Shown piece by piece: positions 55,201 to 64,000 of a stretch of 64,000 nucleotides of DNA. Under the pieces are notes generated by a model. That model searched no databases. It saw only the letters and a program-made list of their open reading frames with translations, and had not been told where the DNA came from. The number at the start of each line of letters is the position of its first letter. The first letter of the stretch is position 1. This stretch comes from Rhododendron vialii (taxonomy: Eukaryota; Streptophyta; Magnoliopsida; Ericales; Ericaceae): positions 35,263,001-35,327,000 of the forward strand of contig NC_080563.1 of assembly GCF_030253575.1 (NCBI RefSeq), in the 5' to 3' direction. Both the position numbers and the translations under genes were made by a program.

Positions 55201-58200
55201 CCATCTGAGACCAAATACCTCAGTAGCTTGCATGGAGTCTCTGCCACTAACTTGGATGGATCATGATCATTCTGGGTACAACAAAAATAAGGAAATGAAT
55301 TTCTCAGCCAAATATATGTATAGCCATACAAGCAAGCATTAGGGAAGACACTAAATTAATAACTACCTGAAGCAAACAAGTCCTTCCATCAATCAGAAGC
55401 CGAGTTCCAGCAGCTTCTTCCTCTGCATATATCACATGACTGTTTCCGTCCAACTAAAACAAAAATAAGTGACCAGTCAAAATTCTGGCATGCACATTTA
55501 ATACTCCGATTTGAACAAAAATTCCAAACCTAAACGTCGATGTAACGATACGTGACCACAATGCAAGACCAGATCATAACCTACAAAGTTTAGTACCATC
55601 TACTAAAAAAATACTTGCCTGCATCAATAAACCTCCGTCACGTAGAGTATGTATCTCTGCCTCAACCTCTGAGTCATTCATTCTCAATCTATAGCTTCCT
55701 GGTCCTCCCCTCACCATATCAATCTAAGCAAGAACCATCACAATATTAGGGACCTATTAAACAGACTCATGGAGCTGAAATCCAACCAAAAAAATAAAAG
55801 ACAAACTGTGCACACAGAACATGTATCCAGCATTATCAAGTAGCATAGTATCTCTTTAGAAAACATACCGTATATTTGCTCCCTTCGATGTTCAAAGAAA
55901 TTTTTGAGTTCACAAGTGATATATGCTGCAAATTGTGGGGCAATATCAATAATTGATCGATACGAAAATTTCAGAAGCAAGAGAAAAAGACACAACCTAA
56001 AATCAGCTACTAAAACATGTATCTGGAGCACAGTACCTTAGGAGGGATTTGCCCTTTTTCAAGATAACCAACATACTCTGATACCATAGCTGCACTGCTA
56101 GTAGATGCTTTCTACAGTTGGAAAACAAGGGAAAGGAGGGAAAGGAAAGTCAGTGGTATTAAGTAAGGTAGCTGAAACATAGTCCAAACTATAGAATCAT
56201 ACCTAAAACTACTCTAGAAAGCAAACTTACATAAAGACCACCTCCAACCACAGATAGATACCAAGGTGGCCTTTCTGCTCGAACTCGCATTGCTATTCTA
56301 CTGTCTAACCAGCCTGTGTGTATTTTATTTTCCCTGTAATCTGAAGCCTGCAAAAACCAATACACTGTTGGCTTATATATGAAGAGAACTAAAATAGGAA
56401 GATTGTCAAAGTCCAAAAAGCTTACGTGTAATAGGTCAATGGTGTAATCAACATTTGTACGGGTTTCTCCACGAATTTGAATTTCCTTCAGCCCAAGAAC
56501 CATGTTGGCTATTGCTAGGGCTCTGGACTCCCCAAATGCAAAGACATGACCTGAGGCAAGCAAGTTTTAGTTTCTCATCAAGCTGCATCAATATCATCAG
56601 ATTTATTTAACCAGCTCAAAAAGTTTCTAAGCAACCTACCGAATTGAGAATCTGAAAATTCATGAATGCCTCCTCCGGACTGCAAAACAGCGATGTGTGG
56701 TTAGTCATCATCATTGACAAAGTTAGGGATTTTGAGATTTGTCCACTCTCCATAACTACAAAGCGGATATGAAAAGCACTTCAACCAAGCACCAGTTTTT
56801 GAGTCTCCAAAAAGGAGACCTCATTTTGAGTCTCCATTTATGACGAGTGAAGACACTCAAAGGAGATTTGATTTTCACTTCTTTTTAGCTAAAAAATAAC
56901 CATCACATTTTACATCCATTTTTTAGAAAACTAGTACTATTAACAAGATATCAATACCTCTTTCAATTGAGATCCATAGTACTTATATTCTGTAAACGTT
57001 TAAAGATAGATAATTGGAGCTTTCACAGAATTCTGTTATATAATTGAATTTTGAAGGAATGTGGTTAAATCTTGGAGGAAAAAGTAAGTAATGATAGTGG
57101 TTTTTTCTCCCCAAGTACCCATAGAAAAAAGATGAAAACTAATATTTCCCAAATGCATTTTTTAAAATAAAAATTAGATTTCAGGTCTATTTTGGAGCCA
57201 TTGGTCAGAGATGCTCTTATAACATCTACCTTAACAGAGAAGTACGCCCACACATTTGGCTTGCTTTTAAAATTCAGCTCCTGCAAAAAGACAATCACTT
57301 GGCAAGTGTTTATCACGAGACCCAAAAGTATACCTAAATAAAAGCAATGAACAAAATTGAAATTGCTAACTATCCTAGAAACCTAACCTGTACTTTCCCA
57401 CTAGTAGGCTTAAAACCATCATCTGGATCCTCACTTGTAACACGCACAGCAACACAATGACCTTTTGGCCTTATAGATTGTGCTTTGTCAAAGTCAAATG
57501 GCGTAGCAACAACAGATGTTCTCCTCCAAGCATCATACCCTCCACCATGTTCCTTCCCATAGAAACGCCTTATTTCTAGTTTACAGAGGAATTGTAATTA
57601 ACAAGACTGAAGAATACAAGGCTTAACAAAAATGGGATCAATCTGATAATATCATACCAGGAATTTGCCAAAGAGGAATCCCCATTCCAACTGCAACCTG
57701 TGCTGCTGGCAAATTAACTTCAGCTATCCACTCTGTTACAGGATGTTCCACCTAAAATACCACCAGTTGTGAACTTTATATAGATTACAGGGCAAGTCAT
57801 TTATATTGCACTAGAATCAAATAGAAATGGCTAAACCTTAGCCCTATCAAGCTTTCAATATATATATATATATTGATAAGTAATTCAATATATAAATAAG
57901 AAGGCTTTAAGGGAAAGCCACCCAATTACACAAAAAAAGGCCACAAGACAAAAAGGCCCTATACACTCCCATGAGAATGGAAAAGCTCAAACCAATCCAA
58001 AAATTGGTCAAGAGAAGGAGAACATTCTCTATTGTCCCAACTATACAAACTATTCACTAAAAAACTCTTGATCCTAGACAAAGGCATTTCAACTCCTTTG
58101 AAGCATCTCAGATTCCTTTCTCGCCAAATAACCCACATCAAACAAAGCGGAATCAAAACCCAAGTTTGCTTCCTTCTCAATATGAATCTAATCCTAACTA

Positions 58201-58466
58201 CAAATCCGCCATTAATTTCATATGTGCTTGGGAAAATGTGTTTTATTACAGCTCATAATTGCAAGAGGAGAGGGTATACAAGCTGATTGTTTTTCAATCC
58301 TAAAAAAAGGTGGTGTCCTACGGCCCTACCAGCAGCCATTTCTATATCCATATCAGTTTAATGCATCAAAAAGGTAGATGCTACTCTTGGATAGCATGAT
58401 ATACATTATTGGGATTGTTTCCTGAAAACTTTTGAGGCAATTGGTAACTTGAGATGGCATTTTTTT

Positions 58467-58505
<39 letters not shown>

Positions 58506-61243
58506 TCACTGTTCAGGTATTCCGTTTGCATTTGTTAGCCATTTGACTTCTGCTTCTCCCCTTTGCTTTTGTTCCCCAATAGAATTCTGCTTTTCCCTTT
58601 GCGTTATGTTTCGTTCTGCGTATGGATTTTATAGCATGGTATATGATCTGTGCCTATTTCCAAACAACTCAAGCATTTGCAACAATAAGCGTCTCAAGAA
58701 AGTAGCCAAGTAGCATGAACACCCAACTGGTATTAAGAGTTATCAAGCCAAAGGTGCTCAAATTGTCTCAAGGAAGTAAACAAACAGCAGAGACTCCCAA
58801 CGGTGATTCCACTATTTGAAGTAGCAACGTATGGCAAGGCAAAAATCCAATAACAACCAACTTTTAATGTTAAAACCAGAGTGACAAACCTGTAATCGGG
58901 GGTTGAGCTCTAAGAAATAGTACTCCCCAGTTTCCATACTGTACAGATACTCAACTGTAGCAGCTCCAACATAATTCACACATTTGGCTAACCTTCTAGC
59001 TGCCTGCTCCAACTTTTTCACCGTCTCCATAGGGGCTACTGTAATTGGACCTTCCTCAATTATCTGTTTGACAAATATAACTATCCTTAGTGACAACTTT
59101 TGTCAAATACTATTCAAGGTAGTTGCATATAATTGATATCAAAGGAGAAATATTATCTTTAGATAATCCAAAAAGCGCAATTCACTTGTTTGCATATGCC
59201 TTGGAGATGTAAAGAGGAAAACCCATCCATTCACAACTAGCAAAAGTTGCATAAATATAAAATTAGCATCACAAGGCTCAAATTACCTTTTGGTGTCGCC
59301 TTTGAACACTGCAGTCGCGACTATGCAAAGCTGCAACATTGCCGTATTGATCACAGAGCAACTGCACTTCTAGATGTCGGCTCTACTTCCAGGAAATCAA
59401 AGGGTAAGTGAAAATGTGGTCCACGCTCATGCACATCGTAGAAAGAAGCAATTCAAAACTACTTCACTAGGTCAGAATTCAGTAGGCTATCAGTACCTGA
59501 GACGCGACCTTCATAATAAATATGGGTGAGCCTGGAACTTCACCCTGTACTTGCTTAAATAATGCCCTCACTTCGTCATCATTATGTACCTAGAAAGTCC
59601 AAATAGCAGTATGCTTAGTACAATTTGAGTGACAATTGCCATAAGCAAAAATCAGTACAAATGAAAATTTTGTTACAACATTAGCTGGAAAGATAATTTA
59701 TTGACAAGGGAAATATCGGCAGCAGTCTAGTTAGTGTGACCCATGCGGCAAACCTTTCTTATGCCTTTACCACCACCGCCCCAAGATGCCTTTATCATTG
59801 CAGGGTAACCAACTACTTGACAGCTAGCAATCGCTTCTTCCGCACTAAAAACACATGCTTTGGAATAAATATCCTCCGGAATAGCAACCAAACAGCTATC
59901 TGGTGGCATTTTCACCTAAAATTGACAGTTACACATTAGATTTGAGATGACCTCTGCAAAAGTGGAATGAACACAATTTATGGCATGAAATTACATCAGA
60001 GCCACTCCAAGGAAGGGTGGGAACATCAGCTGCTTGAGCAATCAATGATGATCCAATTTTATCTCCCAGTGCGGCCATAGATAAAGCTGGCGGCCCAAGA
60101 AATATGATTCCCTTTGCAGTTAATGCATCAGGCAGTTCAGGAATTTCGGAGGCATGCCCCCAACCAGGCCAAACTGCATCTACATGTGTTATCTCTGCCA
60201 TCTGAGTAACAAAGAATTCAAATTCCATTAGTCTTCAATTTTTTGACTCAATCCATGTTAAATGGACTTGGGTACAGATGTTAGAGTGTGCATTTCTACA
60301 AGTGTCGGGTTTGTGTAATTCTTTGGATAATATTCAGTCCTAAATATATGTTTGTTTTTTTCTCGGGAAATGTTTACAAGGAACCATAGAGCATTATACG
60401 CATTAAATTAAAAGCTTCTACGCCTAATTCTATGGTAATCACGAAGTTCTGCATATGCTCCCCAGGTGATTGTCTGACAGAAGTCGGAACAGCAACAGGA
60501 ACGACATGGCACATGGTCAAATTGGGGCACGATGGGGTAAGCTTCTATAGGGTACAATTTCGGTATGTATTTTATCTTATGAAATAGACATCCAGTAAAT
60601 AAACTACTATTTCGCTAACCATTCGTGTGAAAACCATGCTGACCCTAAAAGAGTTACAATTGACCTGTTAAAGCTCCAATTGGCATTGCTTTGGATCGAT
60701 ATATTCACTGTTTTGGAACCTATGTTACCATATTTTGGAACATGCATTAGAAAACGTGATCTGCTAGGATATAATTGTTTTCAGGTAACAAAGCTTTAAA
60801 TTTTAAATGGGCCACAATAAAAGTGAAAACTTGGAAGTACATATAATGGAAACAAACACACATACCTCTACAATGAGCTGCACATTGGCGTAGTTATTAT
60901 TGTTAGTTCCACCAGGAACTTCTACGAACTGGTCAGCGATTCTAATGTGCTCCGCATTGATTCTCATGTCCTCCGGAGTAGCCATAGCCACCAACAATAT
61001 CGCCTTCTCCGTACCAAATGTCTCGTAAGCCCACGTCCTTATGCTACGTATAAACTTGACAGCTGCCATTCCATTGTTTGCTATTAAAATGCTATGTATT
61101 GGCTTCTTTCCTCCAAGGGCATAACAGAACTCATCAACAACCAATGCTGCATTAGGTGACCTCAATGGAATTGATCCATTTATGTGGCCATTACTACCAG
61201 GGCCTAAACCCACCAATGGTGGCCTCCTTTGGGTTTCCAACAT
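45498..61243 (-). CDS. ACC1: homomeric (cytosolic) acetyl-CoA carboxylase, 31 coding exons
   Basis: Biotin-dependent enzyme that carboxylates acetyl-CoA to malonyl-CoA in the cytosol for fatty-acid elongation and flavonoids. Coding exons: 61243-60866, 60201-59995, 59915-59754, 59589-59497, 59382-59287, 59063-58890, 57751-57658, 57575-57388, 57280-57230, 56679-56640, 56550-56426, 56347-56231, 56111-56037, 55925-55869, 55723-55619, 55453-55367, 55271-55080, 54502-54314, 53921-53811, 53709-53623, 53535-53359, 52665-52588, 52463-52341, 52228-51959, 51418-51084, 50525-50288, 49873-49527, 49445-49232, 48330-48154, 47792-45642, 45554-45498. They join in frame to ~2,264 residues (Arabidopsis ACC1 is ~2,250). 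Biotin carboxylase: [13 protein letters not shown] in exon 3, [15 protein letters not shown] across exons 6-7. [14 protein letters not shown] in exon 17. Carboxyltransferase: exon 30 ([31 protein letters not shown]). The start MLETQRRPP lacks a plastid transit peptide, favouring ACC1 over ACC2. The intron after exon 15 has a GC donor. No stops. Confidence 0.96.
55152..55154 (-). other. biotinyl-lysine codon of ACCase
   Basis: AAG codon in the VMKM motif of exon 17; the lysine that carries biotin in the BCCP domain. Confidence 0.9.
57861..58300 (-). mobile_element. LINE 3'-end fragment in an ACCase intron
   Basis: On minus, 58180-57959 reads [20 protein letters not shown], then [16 protein letters not shown], the typical C-terminal tail of plant LINE reverse transcriptases after the zf-RVT motif. 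It is followed by TTTCCCTTAAAGCC and a TA-repeat tail (57856-57890). The insertion is 5'-truncated, as usual for LINEs, and lies in the intron between exons 6 and 7 in the same orientation as the gene. Length beyond 58300 is unclear. Confidence 0.7.
58460..58505. repeat. T17-G29 homopolymer junction
   Basis: About 17 T followed by 29 G, in the same ACCase intron as the LINE. Tract length should be treated with caution. Confidence 0.8.
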
Positions 61244-61454
61244 ACTGTAACACCTGAAAACAGGTAAACCAAAGAGACCGAGGCCAAATGTCATCAATAC
61301 ACAATTATGCTCTCCCACAACCAAATTCATTGCTCAACACTCTTGAAGAAATGGAACAAGTGTAGAACATTTTGATGAAAGGCTAACTTGTCCCTTCTTT
61401 AACATCTTGTATGTCAAAAAGAATGTATTTGTGAAGTGAAATAGAGAATTGATT

Positions 61455-61525
61455 TATTTTTGATAACCCGGTGTCCGGGCCAACTTTCGCGCACCTCGAC
61501 TAATCCCGGGAAAATTGCACGAAAC
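61455..61525. repeat. dispersed repeat, copy 1
   Basis: Contains GATAACCCGGTGTCCGGGCC and CGCACCTCGACTAATCCCGG. A shorter related copy lies at 61847-61990. This phrase recurs widely in angiosperm genomes, but I cannot assign a class. Confidence 0.5.
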
Positions 61526-61846
61526 ACTTGAGAAAAAACACACAGACAGCAAAATCTAAACTCCAAATTCCAAAAGAATGAATTATGTGAATTGAAATAG
61601 GGAATTATGGTCCTGCTATGGAAATTAAAGCTCAACACACCAAAGAAAGAGAACAAGACAAGAAAAGTTAGTCAAATTCTGAATTGGGTTTTTTCTATAA
61701 TCGTATTGGAAGGAGTATTTGGAAAGTAAAGGTAACTTTAAGGAGTGAAAATTTCAGAATCTTGTTGCTACTATTCAATTCGTTGCTCTAACGGTCTTAC
61801 AAAAGATAAAAGAAAAACACACACACACTTCTTAAGTTTTTTTTAT

Positions 61847-61990
61847 AACTCAGGTATCCAGGCCAGGCTCCTCGACTAATCTAGAGACCAGCTTATGCAC
61901 CCTTCAACTAATCCGGAGACCAATTAATCCGGGGACCAATGTCACTGCCCACCCACTTGCGGGTCCCAATTAAACTAGCCCAACGCACTT
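61847..61990. repeat. dispersed repeat, copy 2
   Basis: Contains AACTCAGGTATCCAGGCC and CTCCTCGACTAATC, then internal CAACTAATCCGGAGACC and TTAATCCGGGGACC duplications. Confidence 0.5.
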
Positions 61991-62191
61991 GATAGCATCA
62001 AAAAGGTTTCGAACACACTTCCAAAGTAGTGGTTCCAAAGTAACCACTACAGAATTGGGTTTTCTACAATTCTCATGTAACTCAAACGTAAATTTGCAAA
62101 GTCCAAGAAATTGAAATAGGCTGGAAAGCAAGACAAAATAGCAATACCCAAATCAAGCCAAGAGGAACTAACCACAGCTAAAGAAAGGAAC

Positions 62192-62193
<2 letters not shown>

Positions 62194-62239
<46 letters not shown>
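62194..62239. repeat. AG/CT microsatellite in presumed ACCase leader
   Basis: Uninterrupted AG run (CT on the gene strand). Confidence 0.9.
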
Positions 62240-62241
<2 letters not shown>

Positions 62242-62483
62242 AGGAGGCTGACCGTGGAAGAGCAACAGATGAAGCTTCAAATTTTGGGAACTGGGATGGA
62301 AACCTTTCAATTTAATTGGTTGTTTTGAGTCATAACGAATTCAAGAAAACAATACCCAGAAATCAAGACTCGCCAAAATGTTGTTCAAATCTGAATTGCT
62401 GTGTAGGAAATTAGATAGGGGGAAGGGAGGGAGGTGGGAGTTTGGTTCTAGTCTGGTGTCATAAGTATTAACGGGCTTTTAAT

Positions 62484-62507
62484 GAGAGAGAGAGAGAGAG
62501 AGAGAGA
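62484..62507. repeat. AG microsatellite
   Basis: Uninterrupted AG run upstream of the ACCase leader. Confidence 0.9.
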
Positions 62508-62569
62508 CCCAGCAAAGCACGTGGTAGCTTCCCTCTCTTGTAGTAGTAGTAGTTCCCAGCTACCCCTTC

Positions 62570-62596
62570 CCTCTCTCTCTCTCTCTCTCTCTCTCT
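62570..62596. repeat. CT microsatellite
   Basis: Uninterrupted CT run following a short TAG trinucleotide run (62540-62552). Confidence 0.9.
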
Positions 62597-62669
62597 TGGA
62601 CTAATCAATCATTTCAACAAACACTTGAAATGCCTCTTTCCCTCCCCCAACTAACACAATACACGTTAC

Positions 62670-62960
62670 GATTGGCAACGGGCCGATCCGAGTTTTATAC
62701 AACATTCAAGCTCGGCTCATTAACTAAATAAGCCGGAACTTGAACTCAAGTTTGACTCGTTTGTATATAAGCAAAGTCTTTAACAAGCTTGGCTAATTTT
62801 CTTAACAAGTCTCTCTACGAACCGAGCCTATAAAATGAGCCGATCTTTCGCAAGATGAGCCGAGATTATGAGTTTTGAGCTTGGTCCGTTTAGTAAATGA
62901 GTTTAAAAGTCAAGCTCGACTCGATTATTAAACAAGTCGAATCTTGCCTTATCTTGCCCG
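62670..62960. repeat. degenerate AGCTCGGCTCG-type repeat
   Basis: Irregular recurrence of CAAGCTCGGCTCATTAA-like phrases (AAGCTTGGCTAA, AACCGAGCCTATAAAATGAG, GTCAAGCTCGACTCGATTA). This low-complexity dispersed repeat is common in plant intergenic DNA. Confidence 0.6.
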
Positions 62961-63096
62961 CTCAATTCCCTAATGCATGTGAACAAAAGCATAAACGCGA
63001 GCACGAAAACATCTACTCCAATAAGAAACCTTTCAAACTTTCAAACTATTAAAATCTGGGAGAGCAATTAATTAACTAATTATGTATTTATTATTA

Positions 63097-63313
63097 GGGA
63101 ATTGATATTCGCGCGCTTCAAGATTTACTGCAGGCGCTCCATCTTTTTGTTTTTACACTGTGATATTGCCAGCAACATCACAGTGTAAAAACAAAATATA
63201 CACTGATGTTGCCAGCAACATCACAGTATAAAAACAAAAGGTGCTCCATCACAGTATAAAAACAAAAAAGTGGAGCACCTGCAGTAAATCTTGTAACGCG
63301 AAAATCAGTTCCC
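63097..63313. mobile_element. 217-bp MITE with ~65-bp TIRs and 9-bp TSD
   Basis: The left end GGGAATTGATATTCGCG and right end CGCGAAAATCAGTTCCC are inverted. The arms share CAAGATTTACTGCAGG with CCTGCAGTAAATCTTG. Flanks are TTATTATTA at 63088-63096 and again at 63314-63322; a 9-bp duplication suggests a Mutator-type MITE, though the repeat is simple enough to fit 3 or 6 bp. The centre holds three copies of a CATCACAGTRTAAAAACAAA phrase. Confidence 0.75.
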
Positions 63314-63322
63314 TTATTATTA

Positions 63323-63625
63323 ATGTGACTAAAATCTCTCCCTCTGTTTCTGTTTTGACCCTACGAGACGAGGGCCCCAAACTAGAAACCCAGAAGAAGA
63401 AGAAAAATGTTTTCCCAATTTGATTACGACGGAAACGCTACCAGTGCTAATATTTTGTGGGATTTGTCGTTAGGGAAGTTGGCGTGTTCGGTGGTGTAGT
63501 CGACCAACCCTTCTTCTTCTCCCCAAAGACGATAAGATTTGAAGTAAGTAAATGGGTTTTCTCCCAATTCGTCCACCTGTTTTCTTTACTTCCATAATCT
63601 ATTGAATTCGTTGATTCGATTCTCG

Positions 63626-63680
<55 letters not shown>

Positions 63681-64000
63681 TAGTCGTAGGCTCGAAGCCT
63701 TTTGGGGATAGCCGCGAGGTTTAATCCGCTTAATGATACGAGTTCGGTTTTTAGGGTCAGTGTAAAAAAATAATTTTTGTTGAATTACCAGGCCCATCTT
63801 GCTAAAGAAAATACGTATTTATTTTTTAAATAAGTACTTATTCTTTGAACACAAACTCTCATGTGTAGTATGTGTAGGTTCCACTTCTCGTGTGAGAGGA
63901 GGTTGTGTGTGTGGTTGTAGAAGAGTTGTTAAAAGTAATGTATTGTGAGAGATGATCTGTTTTGCAAAACGAAAAATAAGTACTTAAAAAAGTAAGAACT
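63323..64000. other. non-coding end of window with AG microsatellite
   Basis: An AG run at 63629-63674. A leader-like segment with AAACCCAGAAGAAGAAG lies near 63385 and a donor-like TTTGAAGTAAGTAAAT near 63540, so a + strand gene might begin here and continue outside the window. No coding exon was identified. Confidence 0.35.

Larger units (their letters stand above)
61244..62660 (-). promoter_or_regulatory. ACCase 5' leader, leader intron and promoter region
   Basis: An acceptor (TTTTCAG at 61261-61267, or GTGTTACAG just before the ATG) shows that a 5'-UTR intron precedes the start codon. CT-repeat tracts on the gene strand at 62239-62194, with GGGTTCC following, look like a plant 5' UTR. 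The exact first exon, TSS and TATA were not resolved. Two copies of a dispersed repeat lie inside the presumed intron. Confidence 0.4.

Noticed and set aside
58484..58505. Poly-G run as a telomere or genuine structural signal
   Set aside because: A pure homopolymer without repeat structure in an intron; sequencing or assembly error cannot be excluded.
63097..63313. Short inverted phrases as a CRISPR-like array
   Set aside because: Eukaryotic context, irregular spacing, mixed orientation and terminal inverted repeats identify a MITE.

Overview
The window is nuclear DNA of a flowering plant, most likely a eudicot. The evidence is a 31-exon homomeric acetyl-CoA carboxylase gene, a P-class PPR gene, a group-1-type sulfate transporter remnant, plant-specific Ty3/Gypsy (Tat-type and Del/Tekay-like), Helitron and PIF/Harbinger elements, and telomere-like TTTAGGG units. 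The species cannot be named from sequence alone. No rRNA, tRNA or CRISPR array was seen.

Layout. 0-5.7 kb is repeat DNA: a reverse-oriented solo LTR with its 5-bp target duplication, a ~128-bp tandem repeat, a PIF/Harbinger-type element with a nested hairpin MITE, and LTR-like debris. 5.7-13.8 kb is two Helitrons joined head to tail without a spacer. The first carries the spliced 3' end of an RPA1-like gene and the second a decayed polyamine-transporter fragment; a related copy of the target sequence at 3.5-3.7 kb supplies an empty site that fixes the outer ends. 14.8-15.4 kb is a 43-bp-TIR element with a telomere-like minisatellite core. 16.2-17.8 kb is an intact PPR gene resembling Arabidopsis At1g05600.

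20.4-34.3 kb is a nearly complete 13.9-kb Tat-lineage Ty3/Gypsy retrotransposon (TSD GGAGC, LTRs about 2% diverged). Its gag-pol is broken in several places. It carries two genes on the opposite strand: a four-exon plant-mobile-domain (PMD) plus coiled-coil gene with intact splice sites and one in-frame stop, and a second unknown gene with one frameshift. Each has its own TATA-like box. This is the most unusual structure in the window.

The retrotransposon sits in a duplicated block (about 19.98-20.40 plus 34.34-36.48 kb) that copies the convergent 3' ends of a Lys/Glu-rich gene and the ACCase gene; the intact originals are at 42.8-46.2 kb. Between the copies are a 5'-truncated, frameshifted sulfate transporter (36.7-38.2 kb), a 2.5-kb Del/Tekay-like solo LTR with TSD GTTAA (38.9-41.4 kb) and a foldback element (41.6-42.1 kb). 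The minus-strand ACCase gene fills 45.5-61.2 kb. All 31 coding exons join in frame to about 2,264 residues, consistent with a functional cytosolic enzyme making malonyl-CoA. Upstream of it lie GA/CT microsatellites, dispersed repeats and a 217-bp MITE.

Exons, TSDs and repeat ends were placed by eye from splice signals, reading frame and matching copies. Family names rest on recognised motifs, not on a database search.
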